A stretch of DNA of 64,000 nt from an uncultured Eubacteriales bacterium (lineage in GTDB: Bacteria > Bacillota > Clostridia > Christensenellales > CAG-138), in contig UQGA01000001.1 of assembly GCA_900540495.1 (NCBI GenBank), forward strand, positions 178,928 to 242,927, given 5' to 3'. Below the pieces are notes generated by a model, which did no database searches, was not told the origin of the DNA, and saw only the letters and a program-made list of their open reading frames with translations. The position numbers were made by a program, and so were the translations under genes. Positions 49,925 to 56,959 of this stretch are shown here, piece by piece; position 1 is the first letter of the stretch, and each line of letters opens with the position of its first letter.

Positions 49925-51232
49925 TCACCAGTTGTTGAACGTACCGCCGTCCATCCTGAGGCCCTCGGCCACGACATTGAACGCCCGCTCCACGTAGCCG
50001 GGCAGCTCGCTCCAGACCAGCGCGCCGCCCTTTACGACGAGGCTCAGGTTGCGCATGTCGGTCATCTTCTCATCGGGCTTGCCCTTTACCGCAATGATGT
50101 CGGCCTCCAGACCCTCTTTCAGCGTGCCGGTGACATCCTGCAGCCCGCACAGCTCGGCGCCGGTGGCCGTTGCCGCGCGAATGGTTTCCAACGGGCTGAA
50201 ATCGCCGTGCGCATTGATCAGCTCCATCTCCAGCACCGTGGCGTTTGTTCCGCGCAGCACGGGGTCGGACGGCACCATATCCGTGCCTACGCACACCTTG
50301 ACACCATGCTTGTGCGCATAGCGGACGGCTGCGCGATGCCCCTCAACGGCGGTCGCCGCCTTTTGGAAGTTGCGCATCGGGAAGCCGTGTTTGGTCATAT
50401 AATCGATGCTGTCTTCCGAGGATACCGCCAGCGTCGGGGTATAGAACTTGCCCTTGTCCGCGATGATCCTGGCCGTTTCTTCGCTCATGGCGTAACCATG
50501 CTCTACCGAGTCCAGGCCGATCAACACAGCGTCCCGAATGGTCGCATCATCGGATAAATGGGCGCAGACCTTTTTGCCGGCCGCATGAACCGCCCAGACG
50601 ACCGCCTCAATCTCCTCGTTGGTGACCTGCCGGTCGCAGAGCCCTTCGTGCGCGCCCTCGAGTCCGCCGGTAAGACCCAGTTTAATCATATCCACGCCCT
50701 TGGCGAGCTGTTTGCGCGTTTCCCGCAGAAACTCATCCCTTCCCGAGCACTCGATGGCGCCGTAATCCTCTGAGCCATGCCCACCATGCGCCATGAGCGT
50801 CCAGCCGCAGGTCAGCACGCGCGGCCCCTGCAGCATGCCGATCGACACGGCCTTGCGGATGGCGACGTCAAAATAATCTCCGCCGCCCACGTTGCGCAGC
50901 GTGGTCACGCCGCAATCCAGCGCCTCTGCCGCGCGGCGGTACGCCTTCAGCGCCCGGAAGGCGGGGCCAAGCGGGTCCAGGCGGAATCCCGCGCCTGGCA
51001 TTTGCAGATCCAAATGGACATGCGTGTTGATCAGGCCGGGCAGAACCGTGTACGCCTTCTTCAGGTCAACAACGCGATCCTCCGGCGTGCTGGACGCCAA
51101 AACGGCTTCGTTGTGCGCCCCGACATAGACGATGCCTCTCTCCTTATTCTCATAGACAAGCATTCCGTCTTCAATCGCCGGTGCACCGGTGCCATCGACA
51201 ATGCGAGCATGCGTCAGAAATGTCTTGCTCAT
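49925..51232 (-). CDS. Amidohydrolase (imidazolonepropionase/prolidase-like)
   Basis: A 435-residue metal-dependent hydrolase with the amidohydrolase barrel. Metal ligands: HxH in GLINTHVHLD, the bridging-type Lys region VDMIKLGLTGG, His in KKVCAHLSDD, His in SVEHGYAM and the catalytic Asp in CVGTDMVPSDP. It ends with the usual small beta domain (GLEADIIAVKGKP). Family members cleave Xaa-Pro dipeptides, cyclic amides and related C-N bonds. The ATG at 51232 has GGAGAAAG upstream; nine extra upstream codons lack a site. In this operon it probably opens or deacylates the imported compound (inference). Confidence 0.88.
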   Translation of the reverse strand: MSKTFLTHARIVDGTGAPAIEDGMLVYENKERGIVYVGAHNEAVLASSTPEDRVVDLKKAYTVLPGLINTHVHLDLQMPGAGFRLDPLGPAFRALKAYRRAAEALDCGVTTLRNVGGGDYFDVAIRKAVSIGMLQGPRVLTCGWTLMAHGGHGSEDYGAIECSGRDEFLRETRKQLAKGVDMIKLGLTGGLEGAHEGLCDRQVTNEEIEAVVWAVHAAGKKVCAHLSDDATIRDAVLIGLDSVEHGYAMSEETARIIADKGKFYTPTLAVSSEDSIDYMTKHGFPMRNFQKAATAVEGHRAAVRYAHKHGVKVCVGTDMVPSDPVLRGTNATVLEMELINAHGDFSPLETIRAATATGAELCGLQDVTGTLKEGLEADIIAVKGKPDEKMTDMRNLSLVVKGGALVWSELPGYVERAFNVVAEGLRMDGGTFNNW

Positions 51233-51258
51233 ACTTTCTCCTTCCATTACGTCCGTCA

Positions 51259-51642
51259 TTACCCTTTGCAGGCAACGACTTCAACCTCTACCAGAATATC
51301 CTTGGGGAGTCTGGAAACCTCAACCGCCGCTCGTGCAGGCAAAACGGCGCCGTTAAAATATGTACCATAGATGCCGTTGACCGTCACAAAGTCGTCCATG
51401 TTTTTTAAAAAGACCGTCGCCTTAACAACACTTTCCATCGTGCAGTCGGCCGCTTCCAGAACCGCTTTGATGTTCTCAAAAACCTGCTTTGCCTGCTCTG
51501 AAACACCGCCGCCAACAATTTCACCCGTTTTCGGGTCTGCCGGTATCTGGCCGGAAACAAAGACCAGATCCCCGGCGCAGACGCCCTGCGAATAGGGCCC
51601 AATGGCCCTGGGGGCGTTGGCTGTTTGAATTACGCTGATCAT
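51259..51642 (-). CDS. ridA: RidA family enamine/imine deaminase
   Basis: A 127-residue YjgF/YER057c/UK114 trimer-forming protein that hydrolyses reactive 2-aminoacrylate-type enamines released by PLP enzymes. Motifs: AIGPYSQGVCAGDLVFVSGQIPADP split across strands, and the catalytic Arg in LPARAAVEVSRLPKDILVEVE. The ATG at 51642 has AGGAGTAAAG directly upstream. Encoded with an aminotransferase and an amidohydrolase, it implies an imine or enamine intermediate in the pathway. Confidence 0.93.
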   Translation of the reverse strand: MISVIQTANAPRAIGPYSQGVCAGDLVFVSGQIPADPKTGEIVGGGVSEQAKQVFENIKAVLEAADCTMESVVKATVFLKNMDDFVTVNGIYGTYFNGAVLPARAAVEVSRLPKDILVEVEVVACKG

Positions 51643-51658
51643 CTTTACTCCTGTTGCT

Positions 51659-51692
51659 ATGGCGAACCCGGCAGTCCGGGGTGTATCGCCAT
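51659..51692 (-). other. Hairpin 2 downstream of the solute-binding protein gene
   Basis: A composite stem ATGGCGA/TCGCCAT enclosing ACCCGG/CCGGGGT, about 55 bases after the solute-binding protein stop and ending just before the ridA ribosome binding site. Confidence 0.55.
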
Positions 51693-51705
51693 ACGTCGTA
51701 CGCAC

Positions 51706-51736
51706 GTCCCGATGCAGAGGACCTCCGCATCGGGAC
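51706..51736 (-). other. Hairpin 1 downstream of the solute-binding protein gene
   Basis: GTCCCGATGC pairs perfectly with GCATCGGGAC, with inner GAGG/CCTC pairs, starting 11 bases after the solute-binding protein stop. No T tract follows. Such stems commonly protect upstream mRNA of binding-protein genes. Confidence 0.65.
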
Positions 51737-51747
51737 GCATCGGTTTC

Positions 51748-52956
51748 TCAGTAGGTCATGAAGGCGCCCAAGATCATCATATAGTTCTCGAGCGTTGCGC
51801 CGGTGTTGTCCACGCCCTGATTGATGCTCACCTCCGGGCCGACAACCTCCTGCATGGTCTGCACAAACACGTCGTAGTCGAACAGCTCCCCGTTCGTATC
51901 GCCGTTGATATAATGCACGGCGTAGGCGGCGCCCGCCTTAAGGTTGAGCACCTGCAGGGAGATGGCCCAGTTCCCCGCGCGGCCGGTCATGCCCATCTCG
52001 GCCAGTTTGGCAGAGATCTGCTCCGCGGCATAATCCGCATCGCCCTGATACTCGTCGGGAATCTCAATGCCAAGGGCGCTGGGATAGCCGATGAAGGGGG
52101 ACGGATCGTTCGGCATGAGGAAGATACCGCCGTTTTCAAGCACCGTCTTGATCATCGGCTCCACCTGTGCCTGATTGGTACCGAAGAAAGCGGTGTCCTT
52201 GCCATACTGCTCGATCATCTTCGGCACATCCTCCAGCACGAACTGCTGCGTGCCCGTGGTGCCTGCATCGGAAGTCGGGTCAGGCGTGGTCGCATCGATG
52301 AACGTAATGCCCAGCTCCTTGGCGCGCTCTTCCATATTGTTGCGGCGCTGGAGCAGCAGCTCAACGGCCATGTGACGCGGGAAGGAGTAGTGCACGATCG
52401 TTTTTGCGCCCATCTCATAGGCTGCCTCGGCAAGCTGATAGCCCTGTTCCGCGATGTCGGTGTTGAACACGACATCCGCCGCCGCAGAGATAACGGAAAT
52501 ATCGTCGGACGGGGAGCCGGCCCACACCATGATGTCCGGGCGCTGTTCCTTCAGCTTGTCGATCATCGCCGCAAAACCGGCCGGCGTACCCGAAATCAGC
52601 AGCGCCTTGACCTCCGGGTCAGCCGCAACGCTCAGGATCGTGGAAAGCGCGACTTCCTGCTCGGTCGTAAAGTTGTCCGGGAAGGTCACGTGCAGAATGT
52701 GGCCGGGATACTCCTCGGCAACCATCTCCGCCGCCCGGTACGATTCCTCGCCCTGCGTTACGGTGGACGTCATGATTGCGATCTTCCAGTTCTCGGCATC
52801 CTCGGTTCCGTCGCCATTCGCATCCTGATCAGAATCGGGATTCTGCGCATCGCCGGCGGTTGCCGTGGGATCGGAGTCCTGCTGAACATTGCTGGCCGTA
52901 CAGCCAAGCGCGAGCACCATCACGAGTGCAAGCAAGAGAGCCAATACTTTTTTCAT
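51748..52956 (-). CDS. DUF3798-type solute-binding lipoprotein
   Basis: A 402-residue exported protein. Residues 1-19 form a signal with lipobox-like LALGC (Cys19), followed by a Asp/Gly/Gln-rich linker to about residue 55. The mature part resembles periplasmic-binding folds: WKIAIMTSTVTQGEESYRAAE, VKALLISGTPAGFAAMIDKL, VWAGSPSDDIS, FNTDIAEQGYQLAEAAYEMGAKTIVHYS and FGTNQAQVEPMIKTVLENGGIF. I match it to the DUF3798 family by memory of its pattern. It is the likely receptor of the ABC importer in this operon. The ATG at 52956 has AGGAGGAAAAC upstream. Confidence 0.85.
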   Translation of the reverse strand: MKKVLALLLALVMVLALGCTASNVQQDSDPTATAGDAQNPDSDQDANGDGTEDAENWKIAIMTSTVTQGEESYRAAEMVAEEYPGHILHVTFPDNFTTEQEVALSTILSVAADPEVKALLISGTPAGFAAMIDKLKEQRPDIMVWAGSPSDDISVISAAADVVFNTDIAEQGYQLAEAAYEMGAKTIVHYSFPRHMAVELLLQRRNNMEERAKELGITFIDATTPDPTSDAGTTGTQQFVLEDVPKMIEQYGKDTAFFGTNQAQVEPMIKTVLENGGIFLMPNDPSPFIGYPSALGIEIPDEYQGDADYAAEQISAKLAEMGMTGRAGNWAISLQVLNLKAGAAYAVHYINGDTNGELFDYDVFVQTMQEVVGPEVSINQGVDNTGATLENYMMILGAFMTY

Positions 52957-53015
52957 GTTTTCCTCCTAAAAAATATGGTTTCTTCATAACGATGCACCGT
53001 TATGAAAACTGGAAA

Positions 53016-53696
53016 TCAAAACGCCTGGAGGCCTTCGATGGCATAGACGCGGACGGGACAGGAATCAAGCCCCTTGATGTAGAGGGGCGCAAAGGAGATG
53101 AAGAAGGTCTCCTGCCGCAGCTCCTCCAGGTTCTTGAGCACCTCCAGGAACGTGATGTTCTTCGCCATGCACACGTCGTGGAACGGCTTCACATCCTCGT
53201 TCCGGTTCTCGATCGAGACCCCGTCCCCAAACCCCACGCACTTTACCTCGTGGTCCACCATCCACTGCGCCGTTTCCCCGTTGACGAACAGCCGCCGGTC
53301 CTCCGCCGTGTTCGTCTTCTCCGTGAACGGGGGCAGCTTGTAGGGCGAGTCCAGGATCACCACGTCCCCGCGCCTTACCTTCTTCCCCAGCACCCGATCG
53401 AGCACCTCCCGCGTGATATACCCGTTGGGCGCCACGCCCTCCACCGTCGCATAGATCCCGCGGCCCAGAAAGTTCGTCAACGGCAGCGCCGCGGCGTCCG
53501 GCCAGTTGTCGTCGTGATGATAGGGACATTCGCAATGGGTCCCCAGATGGCTCGTCAGGTCCATGATCGTGTGGTAGTCCGGGATCGGTCCTCCCGTATT
53601 GAACCGGTACAGGTGACACCGCCGTGTCTCCGTCGCCGGATCCAGATATTTCGTCAGATCGATCACCCGCAGATTCCCCAGCTGATAGACACACAT
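53016..53696 (-). CDS. Cyclase / kynurenine-formamidase-like metalloprotein
   Basis: A 226-residue protein of the cyclase family (PF04199-like), which includes kynurenine formamidase and isatin hydrolase. Metal motif MDLTSHLGTHCECPYHHDD near residue 45, where the usual HxGTHxDxPxH reads HLGTHCECPYHH (Asp to Glu). Other blocks: GRGIYATVEGVAPNGYITREVL, GDVVILDSPY, VKCVGFGDGVSIEN and VYAIEGLQ. The ATG at 53696 has GGAGGGACAGG upstream. It lies 16 bases after panE. Hydrolysis of an amide or lactam is the plausible role. Confidence 0.85.
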   Translation of the reverse strand: MCVYQLGNLRVIDLTKYLDPATETRRCHLYRFNTGGPIPDYHTIMDLTSHLGTHCECPYHHDDNWPDAAALPLTNFLGRGIYATVEGVAPNGYITREVLDRVLGKKVRRGDVVILDSPYKLPPFTEKTNTAEDRRLFVNGETAQWMVDHEVKCVGFGDGVSIENRNEDVKPFHDVCMAKNITFLEVLKNLEELRQETFFISFAPLYIKGLDSCPVRVYAIEGLQAF

Positions 53697-53712
53697 CTTC
53701 CCTGTCCCTCCG

Positions 53713-54633
53713 TCATTTCCACTGTTTCCGTTCTTCCATCGCATGCACCAGCGCAACCGCCATTTCATGATATGGCACGGGTACGCCCGCTTCCTTTGCC
53801 GCCGCTACCACCGAGCCGGCGATCGTATCCACTTCCGTTCGATTCCCCTGTTGCAGATCCGCATAGATCGACGTATATCCCATCCGTGCGTTCGCCAGAA
53901 CCTGCTTGATCTCCTCGATCACCCGCTCGGCCTCGAAAGGTCCCACGCCCAGCGCATTCGCCGTCGCCACCGCCTCGCGGGCCAACCGCTCCATCAGGTC
54001 ACAGGCATGAGGATTCTCCAATATGAACCCCAGCGGCGCCTGCAGGATTCCCGTCAGCGTGCTGGCCGCCGAGTTCAGAAATAGTTTGCTCCAAATCTGG
54101 CGGGCCACACCGTCTGAAATGGAACATGCAAAACCGCATGCGGTCAGCGTGTCGGCAATGGGCCTGATCCGTTCGCTGTCCCCGCCCAGCAGACCGATGC
54201 TCGTCCTGCCGCTGCCGCCGTGCCGGACATGCCCGTTGCCCAGCAGCGAACTGTTGTGTTGCGTGGTCCCGATGATGACGTGCTCGCGGTCCGCAAACTG
54301 CAGCAGCTTCGACTCGTGCCCCGCGCCGTTTTGCAGCGTCATCACATAGGTCTCCGGTCCGATCAGCCCCCGGTTCGCCTCCAGTGCCGCTATCGTATAC
54401 ATCGATTTCACAAATACGATGACAAGATCCATCCGATCCAGCCCTGCACACCGGGTCCCGGCTTTGGGATGAAACACCTCGTCCCTGCCCTCGTTGGAGA
54501 CAACGACACCATCGGCACGGATTTTCTCGACTCTGCTTTGATCGACATCGATCAGAAACACGTCGTTTTGCCGGGATAAATACCCGCCAAACAACATTCC
54601 CATTGCCCCGGCGCCCAATATTGCAATTCGCAT
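53713..54633 (-). CDS. Ketopantoate reductase family (ApbA/PanE) oxidoreductase
   Basis: A 306-residue NADP-dependent 2-oxoacid reductase. N-terminal Rossmann motif IAILGAGAMGMLFGGYLS; VFVKSMYTIAAL, LQNGAGHESKLL, GTTQHNSSLLGNGHVRHGG; the C-terminal all-helical domain has SKLFLNSAASTLTGILQAPLG and the catalytic-type Lys in QIWSKLFLNS, with TSIYADLQQGNRTEVDTI GS-type block at the end. Family members reduce many 2-oxoacids, so pantothenate synthesis is not implied: no panB/panC is near. The ATG at 54633 has GGAGAG upstream. First gene of the operon. Confidence 0.88.
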   Translation of the reverse strand: MRIAILGAGAMGMLFGGYLSRQNDVFLIDVDQSRVEKIRADGVVVSNEGRDEVFHPKAGTRCAGLDRMDLVIVFVKSMYTIAALEANRGLIGPETYVMTLQNGAGHESKLLQFADREHVIIGTTQHNSSLLGNGHVRHGGSGRTSIGLLGGDSERIRPIADTLTACGFACSISDGVARQIWSKLFLNSAASTLTGILQAPLGFILENPHACDLMERLAREAVATANALGVGPFEAERVIEEIKQVLANARMGYTSIYADLQQGNRTEVDTIAGSVVAAAKEAGVPVPYHEMAVALVHAMEERKQWK

Positions 54634-54701
54634 ACAAGCTCTCCAACCCATCAGAATTTCGTCGTCAAGTGATTAATAATACATTCGATTGCAGTAATTG
54701 C

Positions 54702-54730
54702 ATCATACCAGTAAAAACTTGTTTTGTCAA
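54702..54730 (-). promoter_or_regulatory. Sigma-A-type promoter of the panE-like/DUF3798/ABC operon
   Basis: Minus strand TTGACA (54725-54730), 17-base spacer, TATGAT (54702-54707), about 70 bases before the panE-like ATG. A partial dyad GATTGCA-GTAA-TTGCATC (54688-54705) covers the predicted start site and could be an operator for the divergent regulator. Confidence 0.75.
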
Positions 54731-54803
54731 TGCACTATTTTAATGTTTTTGAACTATTTTTTCTTCCCTGTTCTTTTTTATTCATTCGTTGCGTTTTCCT
54801 CCA

Positions 54804-54832
54804 TTGCCTTTGCGTTTGTTTTTCGATATACT
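54804..54832 (+). promoter_or_regulatory. Promoter for the YheO-like regulator
   Basis: Plus strand TTGCCT (54804-54809), 17-base spacer, TATACT (54827-54832), 61 bases before the regulator ATG. The whole 54634-54893 gap is AT-rich and holds no gene. Confidence 0.6.
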
Positions 54833-54893
54833 ATATACTGTGATTCGCAAATGTCATTGGAACAAAACAAGGTGAAAACAGGATGGTGTTACT

Positions 54894-55577
54894 ATGAGTA
54901 TGCAATTGTGCGAAACCGACAGAGCGATCCTGCAGTCCTACCGCTCCGTTGTCGACGGTCTGGCCGAATTCTGGGGACAGGGCATTGAAATCGTGCTGCA
55001 CAGCCTTGAGGATTACGACAAGGCTGCCGTGAAGGTTGTCAACGGCCACTACACCGGGCGCAAAGAGGGCGCCCCGCTGACCGACCTCGCGCTGAGCATG
55101 CTGCGCCAGATTCAGCACAGCGGCGATAACCACAAAAATCTCATCTATGCCAACAAAAGCAAAAGCGGAGCTCCCATCCGCTCGGCGACCCTGCCGATTG
55201 TAGGGAAGCATGGAACGATCATCGGTCTGCTTTGCATCAATTTTTATCTGGACATTCCTCTGCACCTGTTTTTCAACGAATTGTTTGAAGTGGGCTCGGT
55301 TGAAAACCTGCCGAACGAGACGTTCGCCAGCAGCGCCGACGAGCTGATCGAAACCACGTTGGTAAAAGCCCGTGAGGAGGTCTATGCCAACCGTAGCATC
55401 CTTTCCTCGAATCGTAACAAGGAAATCATAGCAATCCTGCACGACAGGGATATCTTCCGACTCAAGAACGCCGTATCCAAGGTTTCGGAAATGCTGGGCA
55501 TTTCCCGCAATACGGTCTATCTGCATCTGCGCAATCTGCAGAACGAAAAAAAGGGAGACGGGCCTTTCTCCTCATAG
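54894..55577 (+). CDS. YheO/DauR-like transcriptional regulator (PAS + HTH)
   Basis: A 227-residue regulator, the only plus-strand gene in the window. The N-terminal PAS-like YheO domain (residues about 10-120) has FWGQGIEIVLHSLEDYDKAAVKVVNGH, IYANKSKSGAPIRSATLPI and IGLLCINFYLDIP. The C-terminal HTH (about 170-215) has HDRDIFRLKNAVSKVSEMLGI and SRNTVYLHLRNLQ. In family member DauR this architecture represses D-arginine catabolism. It is divergent from the panE-like operon, so it most likely controls that operon. ATG at 54894 or 54900 could start it; AGGATGG precedes the first. No terminator is clear after it. Confidence 0.88.
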   Translation: MSMQLCETDRAILQSYRSVVDGLAEFWGQGIEIVLHSLEDYDKAAVKVVNGHYTGRKEGAPLTDLALSMLRQIQHSGDNHKNLIYANKSKSGAPIRSATLPIVGKHGTIIGLLCINFYLDIPLHLFFNELFEVGSVENLPNETFASSADELIETTLVKAREEVYANRSILSSNRNKEIIAILHDRDIFRLKNAVSKVSEMLGISRNTVYLHLRNLQNEKKGDGPFSS

Positions 55578-55858
55578 TCGTCAGTCGTCGTATTTTGCTG
55601 CGCGCCGGCATCCGTTTGCACGGATCAATCCGCCGTACAAGCCCGTCGGAACGGCTCTTTGCGCCCCCTGCCGGTTCCCACGCGCCGTGTTATCGGAGCG
55701 ATACCGGGGCTGAGCATCGATGCGCGCGACGGCGTTCCCGCAGTGCAGGCAGGCGCAGGTGCCATCCTCCTGTAGCGCGCAGCGCCGCCGCGGGATTCCC
55801 GGTCCTGACCGGCCCTGCTCACCGCGACGCGCGCCTCCCGGAACCCGCGTCTCCCCAT
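55578..55858. other. Intergenic region without a convincing gene
   Basis: This stretch between the regulator and the E1 terminator has no open frame with a good start and family match. A minus-strand frame around 55700-55790 encodes GTCACLHCGNAVA, a zinc-ribbon-like Cys motif after a CALQEDG lead, but lacks a second CxxC and a proper end. It may be a gene remnant. Confidence 0.3.
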
Positions 55859-55895
55859 AAAAAAACCAACCGCCGTTGCGAAAACGGCGGTTGGT
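55859..55895 (-). terminator. Intrinsic terminator of the E1 alpha/beta operon
   Basis: A perfect 13-bp stem ACCAACCGCCGTT/AACGGCGGTTGGT with a five-base loop, followed by TTTTTT on the minus strand, 86 bases after the beta-subunit stop. The best terminator in the window. Confidence 0.9.
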
Positions 55896-55981
55896 ATGGG
55901 CGGCAATCGCTCTTGCCGCCCGTGTTCCACGGCATCGGAGATGCGCGCGCTCCACCCGATGCACGCGGGTCGAAGGAGCCT

Positions 55982-56959
55982 TCAGTTCAGCAATTCGCGG
56001 ACCGCATTGGCGATCTTAGTCTCGTCCGGATAAAACGCATCTTCACAGTTGGGTGCAAACGGGACGATCATATCCGGCGCCGCAACGCGCTTCACCGGTT
56101 TTTTCAACAGGTCAAAGCCTTTTTCGCAGACCATTGCGCATACCTCTGCTCCAAAGCCGCCCGTCACCGGCGCCTCGTGCACAACCACGAGCCGCCCGGT
56201 CCTGCCGACGGAATTCAGGATCAGATCCTCGTCGAGCGGCTTCAGCGTCCTGGGGTCAAGCACCTCGGCGTCGATGCCTTCCGCCGCGAGCAGCTCCGCC
56301 GCCTTGAGGGAGCGCTGCAGCATCCAGCCCGTCGCAACGATCGTGACATCCTTGCCGGCGCGCTTGATATCACCCTTGCCGATCGGCACAACATAATCGC
56401 CGTCCGGCACCTCGCCTTTAAGCGTTTTATACAGATATTTCTGCTCGAAGAACAACACGGGGTTGTTGCTGCGGATTGCGGCTTTGAGCATGCCCTTGGC
56501 ATCGGCCGGGGTGGACGGCATCATGATCGCCAGCCCCGGTGCATTGAGAAACGACGCTTCAGGGCTTTGCGAATGGTTAAACGAGTACCTGCCGCCACCG
56601 CCAAACGCCGTGCGGACGACCAGCGGCACCTTGGTATCGCCGCCAAGAATGTAGCGCATCCTCGGCGCCTGATTGATAATCTGATCCGCGCAGACATACA
56701 GGAAGTCCGCGTACATAATCTCCACAACCGGCCGGAAGCCCATCATCGCCGCGCCAACGGCCGAACCGACAATGGCGATCTCCGAGATGGGCGTGTTTAT
56801 GACGCGCTCCGCCCCGAATTCCTCAAACAGGCCGGCCGTTACCCCATAGCAACCGCCATAGGCGGCGATATCCTCGCCCAGCAGATAGACGGAATCGTCA
56901 CGAATCAGTTCCTCGCGCATTGCGCTCTTGAGCGCCTCCAAATAGGTGAGCTCAGCCAT
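55982..56959 (-). CDS. 2-oxoacid/acetoin dehydrogenase E1 component, beta subunit
   Basis: A 325-residue transketolase-like subunit (Pyr and C-terminal domains) that pairs with the alpha subunit encoded just upstream. Motifs: TYLEALKSAMREELIRDDSVYLLGEDIAAYGG split across the start, VINTPISEIAIVGSAVGAAMMGFRPVVEI, HSQSPEASFLNAPGLAIMMPSTPADAKGML, PVLFFEQKYLY, VTIVATGWMLQRSL, DPRTLKPLDEDLI, HEAPVTGGFGAEV. The ATG at 56959 overlaps the alpha stop by one base (TAATG). No E2 acyltransferase or E3 gene is in the window. Confidence 0.93.
   Translation of the reverse strand: MAELTYLEALKSAMREELIRDDSVYLLGEDIAAYGGCYGVTAGLFEEFGAERVINTPISEIAIVGSAVGAAMMGFRPVVEIMYADFLYVCADQIINQAPRMRYILGGDTKVPLVVRTAFGGGGRYSFNHSQSPEASFLNAPGLAIMMPSTPADAKGMLKAAIRSNNPVLFFEQKYLYKTLKGEVPDGDYVVPIGKGDIKRAGKDVTIVATGWMLQRSLKAAELLAAEGIDAEVLDPRTLKPLDEDLILNSVGRTGRLVVVHEAPVTGGFGAEVCAMVCEKGFDLLKKPVKRVAAPDMIVPFAPNCEDAFYPDETKIANAVRELLN

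Noticed and set aside
53713..54633. Pantothenate-biosynthesis panE
   Set aside because: The family is broad, no panB, panC or panD is near, and the gene heads a catabolic/transport operon, so a ketopantoate role is not supported.
55625..55930. 101-codon minus-strand frame with GGAGG-ATG near 55.77 kb
   Set aside because: Its product is Arg/Gly/Thr-rich without any motif and overlaps the terminator on its N-terminal side if extended; the ribosome-site match is likely chance.
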